64,000 bases of DNA from Flavisolibacter longurius (GCA_014163555.1 JACJGO010000002.1:186001-250000); one strand, 5' to 3'; numbered from the stretch's first letter, positions 25,969 to 34,792 are shown. Notes: a model not told the origin generated them from the sequence alone. A program made the numbers and translations.

Positions 25969-27207
25969 GCCTCTTCCCCACTTCCACCACCAGAACGTAA
26001 CAAAGGCATACAAAAAAATGCCGTACTGCACTTCCAGTCCCATATCGTACGCAAAACTAAAGGCTGCCGTTGCATGTAGCGCCACCCAAAAAATTTTCGG
26101 CAATGATACGTTTGTAAAAAATGGGGAGATCATAATAACGGTGAATAACACAACACCAATCCAACCGGCAAAAGCGCCGTACAGCAGCCATTCGGAACTT
26201 GGATAAAACTTATCGGTTGGCAATACATTCGGAACATGTTCTGCATACCATTTATCAGCTTCGTGCATCACATCGCCGGCACCCACACCCCAGGGAGCCT
26301 GCTGCAGCACCTGCCAACCGGCTTTCAACGACATCACCCTTGCCCCATCATTGGCACCCGGCAAGTATTCGGCTTTTTTCACAAAAGAAAAATCATAAAC
26401 CAGGTAGCGGATTCGGTTCTGAAAGGTGGGCACTGCATAATATGCCAGCAAGGGAAATGTGACGACCGCCAACAGGAGCAATACGGTAAGCTTTCGGTTC
26501 TTTTTCTGCAGCAGCATAAACCCGGCATACAACAGCAAAAAAATGTAAAGCGAGATCATGCCCGTTCTTGCCGAAAGAACGTGCAGATAAACAGCAAAAA
26601 AAAGAGCCGCACTCCAAAGCAGGATTCGATACGCTTTGTGCTGTATGAAATGATTGAGAAGAAAGCAGGTCATCACCGCCAAGCACACCAGCCAACTAAA
26701 GCGTACATGATCATTTTCCAGCGGCGTCAGTAAGGTTTTGGCACGGAGATACCCTTCATGCACGGCTTCCATGTTTTGGAAATAGTGCACCAGGCTCCAG
26801 CAGCAACCGGCAAACACAACAAGAATAAAAACAACGGCTATTATCTTCCACTGTTTTTGGCTCAACTGCCAGCTTCCGGCAAAGGCCAGCGGAAAAAAAA
26901 GCAAGGGCAGTTTTAACCGCACCACATCGCTCCATTGGGGGAGATCTTCACTCCACAAACCGGAAAAGAAAGGAACAAAAAACAGCAGCGTAAAACAGAG
27001 CAGAAAACGGTTGTGCAGAAAGGTTTTCCATTGCTGCCTGAAATCCATTCGCACAATGGCTAGAACCAAAAATAAAATAGTAGCTGAAGACAAAGCTCCT
27101 CGTCCTATCAGGAGCGACACAATCATCAGCAACACTGAAATGAACAAGAGCATTTGGTGCCAACTGCTCCTTGCTCTATTCCCGCTATTTTTGTAAGCAG
27201 TCATCAC
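25951..27207 (-). CDS. O-antigen ligase-like (Wzy/WaaL) membrane protein
   Basis: A 418-aa integral membrane protein with about eleven hydrophobic stretches and the periplasmic Arg-bearing loop of Wzy_C proteins (LSARTGMISLY). WaaL joins O-antigen to lipid A-core; Wzy polymerases look alike, so the choice is open. Neighbouring glycosyltransferase, lptC and the kdn pair favour a role in surface glycan assembly. The C-terminal GVKCQT is encoded by a heptamer-period tract. It is divergent from meaB, with 18 bp between starts. Confidence 0.75.
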   Translation of the reverse strand: MMTAYKNSGNRARSSWHQMLLFISVLLMIVSLLIGRGALSSATILFLVLAIVRMDFRQQWKTFLHNRFLLCFTLLFFVPFFSGLWSEDLPQWSDVVRLKLPLLFFPLAFAGSWQLSQKQWKIIAVVFILVVFAGCCWSLVHYFQNMEAVHEGYLRAKTLLTPLENDHVRFSWLVCLAVMTCFLLNHFIQHKAYRILLWSAALFFAVYLHVLSARTGMISLYIFLLLYAGFMLLQKKNRKLTVLLLLAVVTFPLLAYYAVPTFQNRIRYLVYDFSFVKKAEYLPGANDGARVMSLKAGWQVLQQAPWGVGAGDVMHEADKWYAEHVPNVLPTDKFYPSSEWLLYGAFAGWIGVVLFTVIMISPFFTNVSLPKIFWVALHATAAFSFAYDMGLEVQYGIFLYAFVTFWWWKWGRGVKCQT

Positions 27208-27225
27208 TGTTTACAATATTAGCGC

Positions 27226-28137
27226 ATGTGGCAACAACTGCTGAAAGATTTAGGGGCGGGAACCGTAAAAGCACTGGCACGAAGCATTTCACTGGTAGAG
27301 AACGAAAGCGAAGGCTATGAAGCTTTGCTGCAGGCCATTCCGTTTGCGCAAAATGCAAAAATCATTGGTATAACCGGTCCACCCGGCGCAGGAAAAAGTA
27401 CCCTGGTTGATGCACTGATTGGCGAGTTGGTGGCGCAGGAAAAAAAGGTGGCCGTGCTTTGTGTGGATCCCTCCTCTCCTTTTAACCTTGGCGCCGTGCT
27501 GGGCGACCGTATTCGCATGAGCAACTGGTACACTTCGCCGCAGGTGTTTATCCGTTCGCTGGCCACACGGGGTTCTATGGGCGGACTGCATCCCAAGATC
27601 ATCGAGATCACCGACCTGGTAAAAGCGGCGGGTTATGATTATGTGATTGTAGAAACCGTTGGTGTGGGCCAAAGTGAGATTGAAATTGCGGGCCTGGCCG
27701 ATACAACCGTTGTTGTGGTTGTACCCGAAGCCGGCGATGAAGTGCAAACGATGAAAGCAGGTCTGATGGAGATTGCCGACATTTTTGTGGTGAACAAAAG
27801 CGACCGGCCCGATGCCGACACCTTTGTGAAAAACCTGCGCCTGATGCTGGCTCCGGCCTTTCGCAATCATACCGCCGAAGTACCGGTAATCAAAACAGTG
27901 GCCGCAACAAAAACGGGGATCGAAGAATTACACAACGCCATTGAAAAGCACCAGCAGCTTGGTTTTACCAATGAAAAACATTCCTGGCTGCTGGCCGAAA
28001 AAGCTTATCACCTTATTCAGCAGAAACGCATGAAAGGCGTAGAGAAAGCAGCGCTACAGAACGAGTTACAGGCAAAAAAAGAAGATCCTTCGTTTAATCT
28101 GTACAAGTTTGTAAATACGTATATACAGGATTGTTAG
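27226..28137 (+). CDS. meaB: MeaB-type GTPase (methylmalonyl-CoA mutase chaperone)
   Basis: A 303-aa SIMIBI-class GTPase. Walker A is GPPGAGKSTL, followed by the MeaB/ArgK switch region (VDPSSPFNLGAVLGDRIRM, SLATRGSMGGL) and the base-recognition NKSDRPDA. MeaB loads and protects adenosylcobalamin in methylmalonyl-CoA mutase. The mutase itself is not in this window. Promoters of meaB and the divergent ligase gene must share 18 bp plus their gene starts. Length standard. Confidence 0.9.
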   Translation: MWQQLLKDLGAGTVKALARSISLVENESEGYEALLQAIPFAQNAKIIGITGPPGAGKSTLVDALIGELVAQEKKVAVLCVDPSSPFNLGAVLGDRIRMSNWYTSPQVFIRSLATRGSMGGLHPKIIEITDLVKAAGYDYVIVETVGVGQSEIEIAGLADTTVVVVVPEAGDEVQTMKAGLMEIADIFVVNKSDRPDADTFVKNLRLMLAPAFRNHTAEVPVIKTVAATKTGIEELHNAIEKHQQLGFTNEKHSWLLAEKAYHLIQQKRMKGVEKAALQNELQAKKEDPSFNLYKFVNTYIQDC

Positions 28138-28185
28138 TAGGAGCTGTTTTCCGTTTTACCTGAAAGGAGTCATGATAAAGTGTGA

Positions 28186-28407
28186 TTAATTCACCCCATT
28201 GCGCTTGTACCAGCGGTAACCCAGAAAACCGCAAATGGCCAGCGGTGCAGCGGCCAGGTAAAGGATTCCAAAGTTCAGGCTTTTGGCAGGTTTGTCGCCC
28301 AGTTGTTGCGCCGTACGGGTGCAGATGGAGCATTGCGCTTCCGCAACCGTACTGAACACTGTGAGGGCAATGACAAGGAACAGCAGAAAGAGAGTTTTGT
28401 TTTTCAT
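28186..28407 (-). CDS. Small CxxC membrane protein
   Basis: A 73-aa protein with a signal-like segment (MKNKTLFLLFLVIALTVF), then QCSICTRTAQQLGDKPAKSL and a single C-terminal membrane span (ILYLAAAPLAICGFLGYRWY) with a basic end. A recognisable Bacteroidota small protein; the Cys pair may bind metal or be redox-active. Function unknown. A candidate -7 element (TACATTTG on the minus strand, 28425-28432) is near the start. Confidence 0.7.
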   Translation of the reverse strand: MKNKTLFLLFLVIALTVFSTVAEAQCSICTRTAQQLGDKPAKSLNFGILYLAAAPLAICGFLGYRWYKRNGVN

Positions 28408-28424
28408 ACGAAATGCTCCTGCGG

Positions 28425-28432
28425 CAAATGTA
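28425..28432 (-). promoter_or_regulatory. Candidate -7 promoter element of the CxxC protein gene
   Basis: The minus strand reads TACATTTG, a full match to TAnnTTTG, 17 nt upstream of the ATG. No good -33 box is visible. Confidence 0.4.
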
Positions 28433-28519
28433 GCCCTGGAAAAGCACTCGGGCGAAAGAAAAACATACAGAGACGTCAAGGAATTGTGAAAGCCGGTACC
28501 TAAAACAGAATCATTGCCG

Positions 28520-29368
28520 TTAGTTTGCCGGGCAGCTCACAGTAAAATTCTTCTGAATATGGTCCTGCAGGCATTGGGCTCGTAATCCTGAAAACGGGTG
28601 GGTGCGGAAAAAATCTTCCAGCCGGCTGTAGCTGTTTTCGCTTTGCGCCATTTCTTTCCAAAAGGCCACCGTTGCACAAAGATTTTTATCCAGTTGATTC
28701 GTCAGATCAATACCGTAGTAATCGGCTTCCAGTTCATTTCGTTGATTAAATGATCCAGTAAGCAGTTTTTTGATCTGAAAATAGGTCATGCCATTGTCGC
28801 CAAACAATTTACCGGAAAGCTCCAGTTCCTGGATGGTTTGCTTGATATGCCCTTTTTCCGAATGCCCGATTTCATGGCCGATAATGGAATACAACAAGTC
28901 GGTGTTTTCCTTTATTTTATCGTACATGGCCTTGGTGAGATAAATATAACCGCCAAACGTAAAGGCATTGATCTGTTTATCATCAATGAGGTGAATGGAA
29001 TATCGGATTCCGCTTGGGGCTTCACGAACGGCCAGCAAGTCTTTCAAAATGGTTTGCAGCTGTGCATTGATGACTGGATCCTTCATTAGCACAAAGGTTT
29101 TGCTTTCGATGGCATCTTTGTGAAACGCATCGCCATAACTGCTCTGCACCGAATCGGTAATGTCTTTTTTATTTACAGCCAGGTCGCGGATAAATCCCGT
29201 TGTTTTCCGGATCGCATTCTTGGTCTGGCCACCGCCTACCGCACTGTCAAGGCAGGTGTAAGAATAGGTTACATGAGAAGTGTCCTTACGGCCTTCTTTG
29301 CTTTCCACCAGGTTGCAGGCGGTAAACCCAAGGCATGCTGTCAGCAAGGCAAAAAACGTTGTTCGCAT
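28520..29368 (-). CDS. M48-family metalloprotease lipoprotein
   Basis: A 282-aa protein with lipobox LTACLGFTAC and the zinc motif HEIGH in the stretch YSIIGHEIGHSEKGHIKQ, followed by a downstream Glu ligand region (NELEADYYG). This is an M48 (BepA/YcaL/LoiP-type) periplasmic peptidase with a role in outer-membrane protein quality control. Start 29368 (MRTTFF) gives a proper lipoprotein signal; the frame upstream lacks one. Confidence 0.85.
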   Translation of the reverse strand: MRTTFFALLTACLGFTACNLVESKEGRKDTSHVTYSYTCLDSAVGGGQTKNAIRKTTGFIRDLAVNKKDITDSVQSSYGDAFHKDAIESKTFVLMKDPVINAQLQTILKDLLAVREAPSGIRYSIHLIDDKQINAFTFGGYIYLTKAMYDKIKENTDLLYSIIGHEIGHSEKGHIKQTIQELELSGKLFGDNGMTYFQIKKLLTGSFNQRNELEADYYGIDLTNQLDKNLCATVAFWKEMAQSENSYSRLEDFFRTHPFSGLRAQCLQDHIQKNFTVSCPAN

Positions 29369-29438
29369 GTGATAATTACTGCAAAGCCTTCGCCAAAGAA
29401 AGCCGGCAGCCAAACCGTCAGGCTGCTTTAACAAGTAA

Positions 29439-29470
29439 AAGGCTGTACGGTATGCACAGCCTTGTTTTTT
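29439..29470. terminator. Rho-independent terminator after the UGT-like gene
   Basis: Stem AAGGCTGT and ACAGCCTT around a 9-nt loop. Read on the minus strand it follows the stop of the UGT-like gene and ends with TTTTACTTGTT; the plus strand also carries a T-run. Confidence 0.8.
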
Positions 29471-29472
29471 GA

Positions 29473-30837
29473 TTAATAGATCGGTTCGGGTTCCCGCTCT
29501 TCCAGCACCCGCCTGCGGCGTGCCGGCAAAATCTGTGCAATGTATTGCTCGCTAAGCTGGCCCGGGTTATAAGAAGCCATCTCGCGGCTAAGCTTTTTTA
29601 CATTTTTTCGGTAGACCGGATTTTTCAGCACTTCTTCCACGGCAGCCTTTACCTGTGCCGGCTTTGGCTTTTCGGTTTTCAAGTTAATGCCCAGGTTGAA
29701 GTAACCAATTCGGGCCGTAATCTCGTTTTTGCCTTCGTGCACACCCGCTGCCACCATGGGCAAACTGTTCTGAATGCCCAGCATTACGCCACCCATTCCG
29801 CCATTGGTGACATAAACATCTGCCACAGGCATCACTTCGTCAAACGGAATAAAATCTTCAATGATGAAATTGCTGGAGGTAAACCGCTTGCGCAGGTCTT
29901 CGGTGCCATTTCCACCGGTGGTGGCAATCACCAGTACATCGCTATCCTTAAAGGCTTCCAGCGTTGGCGCCATCAGTTTGTCCACATCACCTTCTACCGT
30001 TCCCTGCGTTACCAGTACTATTTTTTTATAAAGTGAAAGTTTTTCATGTGTCCAGCGGGCTGTCGATTTTTTTGCTGTATGCGGCAGCAAGGCACCTACA
30101 TATTTGTATTTCGGATCCATGTCGCTGCGCTTGTACTCAAAGCTGGGCGAGCCGGTTTGCAATACAAGGTTGGCTTTTTCCACCGCCAGGTCAAATACGG
30201 ATTCTGCTTCGGTATGAATACCATATTCGCCCAGTACCTGCCGCATCACCTTATTGGATTTTGCAAACAGAACATTCAATGCCGTCCAGCGAAGGAAGCC
30301 TTGTTTCAGGCGACCGAAAACGCTGTACGAAGGTGTCATACCCAAACCTGCGGGTGGCAGGTCACGGCTGTTCTTGGTGATGGGAATAATGCCCACCGCA
30401 ATGACCGGAATTTTCATTATGTCTGTTACGAACGGAATGCCGGTGAAGGTGAGATCTGCGATGAGAAGATCAAACGCAAAGGTTTTGCGAATGGCCTGGA
30501 GATCTTCGTAGTATTCGGGTCCCCGTTTAATAAATGCATTGACAATGTCGAAGTTTAACTTGGCAATTTGCGATTTGATTGCTTTGCGTTCGGGGAAAAG
30601 CGAATCCGGATCGGAAGCAAGATCCAGTGCTTTTTGCAGCGGCAAAAAAGGAATTCCCAGCTTTTCAATTTTATGCCGGTAATGTTCCGAGGTGTACCAC
30701 CGCACATCGTGCCCTTGCTTTTTAAGATGATAGGCCAGCCCGGTGAGAGGGTTTACATGTCCATCGGCCGGCACGGTAGCAAAAAGAATTTTTGTACCGG
30801 GTTTGATGGAGTGAAGCATTTGATTTTGCAAGCTCAT
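29473..30837 (-). CDS. UGT/MGT-like glycosyltransferase (GT1)
   Basis: A 454-aa GT-B transferase of the UDP-glycosyltransferase (MGT) type. The N-terminal word ATVPADGHVNPLTGLAYHL is the acceptor domain start, and the C-terminal PSPG-like region (FIPFDEVMPVADVYVTNGG, then MVAAGVHEGKNEI) binds the nucleotide sugar. Family members glycosylate small lipophilic molecules, lipids or antibiotics; the acceptor is unknown. The start is set at MSLQNQ (30837). It is followed by its own terminator and ends in an unusual Arg/Glu-rich tail (ARRRRVLEEREPEPIY). Confidence 0.8.
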   Translation of the reverse strand: MSLQNQMLHSIKPGTKILFATVPADGHVNPLTGLAYHLKKQGHDVRWYTSEHYRHKIEKLGIPFLPLQKALDLASDPDSLFPERKAIKSQIAKLNFDIVNAFIKRGPEYYEDLQAIRKTFAFDLLIADLTFTGIPFVTDIMKIPVIAVGIIPITKNSRDLPPAGLGMTPSYSVFGRLKQGFLRWTALNVLFAKSNKVMRQVLGEYGIHTEAESVFDLAVEKANLVLQTGSPSFEYKRSDMDPKYKYVGALLPHTAKKSTARWTHEKLSLYKKIVLVTQGTVEGDVDKLMAPTLEAFKDSDVLVIATTGGNGTEDLRKRFTSSNFIIEDFIPFDEVMPVADVYVTNGGMGGVMLGIQNSLPMVAAGVHEGKNEITARIGYFNLGINLKTEKPKPAQVKAAVEEVLKNPVYRKNVKKLSREMASYNPGQLSEQYIAQILPARRRRVLEEREPEPIY

Positions 30838-30975
30838 TTTGTTGGTTTTTTGGTCAGGAATGAGTTGCAAGATGCTTTTGACAGGGTGGAAAAGAAATGC
30901 AAAAGAGAACAAATTGTAGAAAAACAGGATAGGACGAACCGGTATGGGAATGAACTGTAAGGGGCCAGGCAATAA

Positions 30976-31006
30976 AAAGCCGCAACCGGGATCCGGTTGC
31001 GGCTTT
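30976..31006. terminator. Rho-independent terminator of typA
   Basis: A 14-bp GC-rich perfect stem (AAAGCCGCAACCGG and complement), loop GAT; on the minus strand it ends in TTTTTATT, right after typA. Confidence 0.9.
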
Positions 31007-31052
31007 AAGTTATTAGAGACATTTCATCTTTGGCAGATAGGAAACATCTTTC

Positions 31053-32864
31053 TTATACAGCTTCTGCGCTCATACGCTTCTGCTGCTTTACTCTTTCATT
31101 TTCGTCGAGGATAACTTTCCGCATGCGGATGTTATTCGGCGTTACCTCGATGCACTCGTCCTGCTGAATGTACTCCATGCATTCTTCCAGCGTCATTTCA
31201 CGCTTGGGCTGAATGTTGGTGGCGGCATCGGAACCGCTGGCACGGTGGTTGGTCAGTTTTTTTCCTTCGTTAGAGTTCACCACAATGTCACCCGGCTTGT
31301 TGTTTTCGCCAATGACCTGTCCACGGTAAACCTCTTCACCCGGATCAACAAAAAAGTAACCACGATCCTGAAGCTTATCCAGCGAATAACCGGTGGTGGT
31401 GCCATTGTCTTTGGCAATCAGCACACCGTTGTTACGGCCGGGGATAGGTCCTTTCCAGGGCTTGTACTCGCTGAAACGGTGGTTCATCACCGCTTCGCCT
31501 GCCGTGTTGGTCAGCATGTTGGTACGCAGGCCAAGCAAACCGCGGGAAGGTATTTCAAACTCCAGGTGCTGCATGTCGCCCTTGGTTTCCATCACCAGCA
31601 TTTCGCCTTTGCGACGGGTTACCAGGTCAATGACCTTCGAGGCATATTCCTGCGGCACATCAACAACCAGCGTTTCAAACGGCTCGTGTTTTTTGCCGTC
31701 AATTTCTTTGGTGATCACCTGCGGCTGGCCAATGGTCAGTTCATACCCTTCGCGGCGCATGGTTTCGATCAGTACACCCAGGTGCAGGATACCACGACCG
31801 TACACCATAAAGCTATCGGCGCTGTCCGTATCTTTTACCCGAAGGGCCAGGTTCTTTTCGGTTTCTTTCATCAGGCGGTCACGCAGGTGACGGGAGGTCA
31901 CAAATTTTCCATCCCGGCCAAAGAAAGGCGAGTTGTTGATGGAAAACAGCATGTTCATGGTAGGTTCATCCACGCTGATCACAGCCAGTGCTTCGGGGTT
32001 TTCAGCATCGGCAATCGTATCGCCAATGTTAAAGCCTTCCAGGCCTACCACGGCGCAAAGGTCACCGGCTACCACTTCGGCTACCTTCTTTTTACCCATG
32101 CCTTCAAACACGTACAGTTCCCTGATCTTTTGTTTTTTTACGGTGCCGTCGGCTTGCATCAGGGCAATCTGTTGGCCTTCTTTTACCGAACCACGGGCAA
32201 CTTTGCCAATGGCAATCCGGCCAAGGAAAGAAGAATAGTCAAGCGAGGTGATCTGCATTTGCAAAAAGCCTTCACTCACCTTTGGCGGTGGTACGTGCTT
32301 AATAATACCATCGAGCAGGGGGGTAATATTATCAATCTCAGTCAGGCTGTCGTTGAACCAGCCGTTTTTGCCCGAACCATAGAAAGTAGGGAAGTTGAGC
32401 TGCTCTTCGGTAGCATCAAGGTTGAAGAACAATTCAAATACGGCGTCGTGCACTTCGTCCGGACGGCAGTTCGGTTTGTCCACTTTGTTGATGATAACGA
32501 TTGGCTTTAAACCAAGCGCAAGGGCTTTTTGCAGCACAAAACGCGTTTGCGGCATGGGACCTTCAAACGCATCTACCAGCAGGCAAACACCGTCAGCCAT
32601 TTTCAACACCCGCTCTACTTCGCCGCCAAAGTCGGCGTGACCCGGCGTATCGATCACGTTTATTTTTACGCCATTGTAGGTAACGGCTGCGTTTTTACTA
32701 AAGATGGTAATGCCTCTTTCGCGTTCGAGGTCATTACTGTCCATGATGAGTTCACCAGTATCCTGGTTATCGCGGAAGACCTTGGTTGCATGGAGGATTT
32801 TGTCAACCAGCGTGGTTTTACCGTGGTCAACGTGGGCAATAATTGCTATGTTTCTGATATCCAT
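31053..32864 (-). CDS. typA: Translational GTPase TypA/BipA
   Basis: A 603-aa ribosome-associated GTPase. G1 AHVDHGKTTL (residues 10-19), G3 DTPGHADF, G4 NKVDKP and the C-terminal TypA domain (PSRGLLGLRTNMLT, NHRFSEYKPW) are all intact. It helps ribosome assembly at low temperature and stress responses. The terminator (30976-31006) is downstream; upstream is a leader with an inverted pair of heptamer arrays and a promoter-like TACCTTCG at 32959-32966. Confidence 0.96.
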   Translation of the reverse strand: MDIRNIAIIAHVDHGKTTLVDKILHATKVFRDNQDTGELIMDSNDLERERGITIFSKNAAVTYNGVKINVIDTPGHADFGGEVERVLKMADGVCLLVDAFEGPMPQTRFVLQKALALGLKPIVIINKVDKPNCRPDEVHDAVFELFFNLDATEEQLNFPTFYGSGKNGWFNDSLTEIDNITPLLDGIIKHVPPPKVSEGFLQMQITSLDYSSFLGRIAIGKVARGSVKEGQQIALMQADGTVKKQKIRELYVFEGMGKKKVAEVVAGDLCAVVGLEGFNIGDTIADAENPEALAVISVDEPTMNMLFSINNSPFFGRDGKFVTSRHLRDRLMKETEKNLALRVKDTDSADSFMVYGRGILHLGVLIETMRREGYELTIGQPQVITKEIDGKKHEPFETLVVDVPQEYASKVIDLVTRRKGEMLVMETKGDMQHLEFEIPSRGLLGLRTNMLTNTAGEAVMNHRFSEYKPWKGPIPGRNNGVLIAKDNGTTTGYSLDKLQDRGYFFVDPGEEVYRGQVIGENNKPGDIVVNSNEGKKLTNHRASGSDAATNIQPKREMTLEECMEYIQQDECIEVTPNNIRMRKVILDENERVKQQKRMSAEAV

Positions 32865-32874
32865 AAGTTATGCT

Positions 32875-32946
32875 GTGAGCTTTGAGCTACAAGCTACGAG
32901 CATTAAACCAAAAGGCTCAAGGCTCACCGCTCACGGCTCATAGCCG
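32875..32946. repeat. Inverted pair of heptamer-period arrays in the typA leader
   Basis: GTGAGCT, TTGAGCT, ACAAGCT, ACGAGCA (32875-32902) then AAGGCTC, AAGGCTC, ACCGCTC, ACGGCTC (32912-32939), with ATAGCCG continuing. GAGC in the first and GCTC in the second are complementary, so the leader could form a long imperfect hairpin. Confidence 0.65.
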
Positions 32947-32958
32947 TTTTAAGAGGCG

Positions 32959-32966
32959 CGAAGGTA
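32959..32966 (-). promoter_or_regulatory. Candidate -7 promoter element of typA
   Basis: The minus strand reads TACCTTCG. It would place the transcript start near 32952, leaving a leader of about 90 nt that contains the heptamer arrays. Confidence 0.4.
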
Positions 32967-33037
32967 CAGGATTCAAGCGGGGTAGCCAGAAAGCGGGGGA
33001 AGGTTAACAAAAAGTTTTCGGCGGGAAGGGGGATGGA

Positions 33038-33187
33038 GGAGTCAGAATTCAGGAGACAGGAGTCAGGGGAATAAGCATTGTGTGCTTTGATGCTTTTTAT
33101 TTTAATGATTTAACGGTTTTCTTATCAATGACAAGAAGAGAATCAGTATTCAACCCTCCTGAATTCTGACTCCTGTCTCCTGACTCC
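33038..33187. repeat. Inverted pair of heptamer arrays with permuted identical units
   Basis: GGAGTCA, GAATTCA, GGAGACA, GGAGTCA (33038-33065) and, on the other strand, GGAGTCA, GGAGACA, GGAGTCA, GAATTCA (33160-33187). The three different words are identical in both but in a different order. The second array abuts the amine oxidase stop codon. Between the two, 33066-33159 shows only an AT-rich stretch. The remainder of 32865-33187 is covered by the typA leader. Confidence 0.7.
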
Positions 33188-34537
33188 TCACACAATCATC
33201 TTCGCCGCGGCTTCTCCTGTCACAATCGCTCCTTCCATAAAGCCTTGCCAGTCGGCCAGGTGCTCGCCGGCGAAATAGGTGTGCAGGTAAGGTTTGGCCA
33301 GTGTGTGCCGGGTGGAGAACCACTGCCCCGGTTTGTACAGGGCATAAGCACCTTTGGAAAAGGGATCTTCGCCCCAGTAATAATTCCACTGTTTTTCCAT
33401 TTTGCCCCCTATATCGCCAAAGGCAGGTTGCAGGGCTGCATTGATAATGGCCTTGTGGTAATCATCGTCCTGGTTGGCGGTGGCGGCCGCCTTATCGCCA
33501 ATGGTGTAGGAGATCAAAATGCCTTTGGGCGAAGCCTGGTTTTTGGTGGCGTGGTAAAAGTAATGCGCTGGTCCGTCGGTCACCATGTCCATGTCTTCGG
33601 GCCAAAAGCGTTCGCTGAATAACACGGGATGTTTGTTAATGCGGGCATATTGCAACTGGTTAATAGCATCCACTTTTTCTTTGGGCAGTCCGGGAAGCCA
33701 CTGGATCTTTTTCATTGAAAAAGTAGGCAAAGTGCAAATCAGCTTGTCCCCCTTGAAAACCTTACCGTTGCTGCAGGTTACCACCACACCGGTTTTGGTT
33801 TGCTCTACTTTGGTCACACCATGATCAAGCAGGATGTTTTCCATCCCAATCTTTTCCGCCAGTTTCACAGCCAATTGTCCATTTCCACCCTTGATCTTGT
33901 AATCCATTTCGTTCTTTTCACTGCTTTCAGCATATTCGGCCAGAGCAGAAAAGGCCGACACATGCCGGATGCTTTCACCAAAATCCGTGCTGTCGAGCAA
34001 CTCCCGCAGTTCCAAATCGCGGCCGTCGCAGCCATTGTTCACCAGGTAGCGCCACCAGTCGTACTTGTCCAGTTCCTTTTTTTGTATTTCGCTTAATTGG
34101 CCATACTTCTTCAGCAGCGAATCCCATTTTTTATCCCAATCGTCGGAATACTTCCAGCCGCCTTTTCCGTAATACTGGCCTTTGTAAAGAAGATGGGTTT
34201 CAAACTGGTTGTTTTGCAGTTCCAGTCCCTGTTCTTCGCACATTTGAATTAATCGTTCGTGTGAGGCGCCTACCCATTCGGCCCCAAGTTCAATCACCAG
34301 GTTTTCACCGGGCACATTGAAAGAGAACACCCGGCCGCCAATACGGTTCCGGGCTTCCACCACTGTTACATTCAGCTTTCGCTTTTTCAACTGGTGAGCG
34401 GCGGCCAAGCCTGCAAAGCCGGCACCAATAACAATTACCGAAGCGGGTTTGGCAAGAAACTGAAACTTATCAGCATGGAGAAGGCTTCCGGCCAGTACAA
34501 GGGAGGAGCCTTTGATAAAATCGCGGCGGGTGGTCAT
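33188..34537 (-). CDS. Tat-exported flavin amine oxidase
   Basis: A 449-aa FAD enzyme. The twin-arginine signal is visible (MTTRRDFIKGSSLVLAG), then the dinucleotide-binding VIGAGFAGLAAAHQL with VVEARNRIGGRVFS, and the C-terminal FAD motif YFAGEHLADWQGFMEGA. Export of a folded flavoprotein to the periplasm fits the Tat signal. Members oxidise amines or polyamines; the substrate is unknown. The stop is directly after the heptamer array at 33187. Confidence 0.87.
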   Translation of the reverse strand: MTTRRDFIKGSSLVLAGSLLHADKFQFLAKPASVIVIGAGFAGLAAAHQLKKRKLNVTVVEARNRIGGRVFSFNVPGENLVIELGAEWVGASHERLIQMCEEQGLELQNNQFETHLLYKGQYYGKGGWKYSDDWDKKWDSLLKKYGQLSEIQKKELDKYDWWRYLVNNGCDGRDLELRELLDSTDFGESIRHVSAFSALAEYAESSEKNEMDYKIKGGNGQLAVKLAEKIGMENILLDHGVTKVEQTKTGVVVTCSNGKVFKGDKLICTLPTFSMKKIQWLPGLPKEKVDAINQLQYARINKHPVLFSERFWPEDMDMVTDGPAHYFYHATKNQASPKGILISYTIGDKAAATANQDDDYHKAIINAALQPAFGDIGGKMEKQWNYYWGEDPFSKGAYALYKPGQWFSTRHTLAKPYLHTYFAGEHLADWQGFMEGAIVTGEAAAKMIV

Positions 34538-34566
34538 ATGCAGTCAGGGTTTAAACGAAGAACAAA

Positions 34567-34791
34567 TTAAAGAATTCTTCTAATTAAACTGACAATGACC
34601 GTTAGTAAAAGGCTGAAAAGGAGCATGGTGGTGATGGGAAAATAGAAGCGGAAGTTTTCCTTTTCCACGCGGATATCACCCGGCAGACGCCCTATCCAGT
34701 GCAGCTTGTTGCCAAAGAAATACACAACGGCGCCGATCACTACGATCAGCAATCCAAAAAGGATGATGTACTTACCCGCCTGCGGCATCAT
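34567..34791 (-). CDS. DUF2905-family small membrane protein
   Basis: A 74-aa protein with two membrane segments and the family core (GKYIILFGLLIVVIGAVV, LPGDIRVEKENFRFYFPI). DUF2905 proteins are widespread inner-membrane proteins of unknown function. It starts 1 bp after the stop of the upstream lipid kinase gene on the same strand, so the two are cotranscribed. Confidence 0.88.
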   Translation of the reverse strand: MMPQAGKYIILFGLLIVVIGAVVYFFGNKLHWIGRLPGDIRVEKENFRFYFPITTMLLFSLLLTVIVSLIRRIL

Positions 34792-34792
34792 T

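Noticed and set aside
31245-32510. A 421-codon plus-strand frame opposite typA
   Set aside because: Antisense shadow of an unmistakable housekeeping gene; composition is rich in His, Phe and Gly as expected for such shadows.
22103-33187. Short repeats considered as a CRISPR array
   Set aside because: Units are 7-8 bp without spacers, and no cas genes are present.
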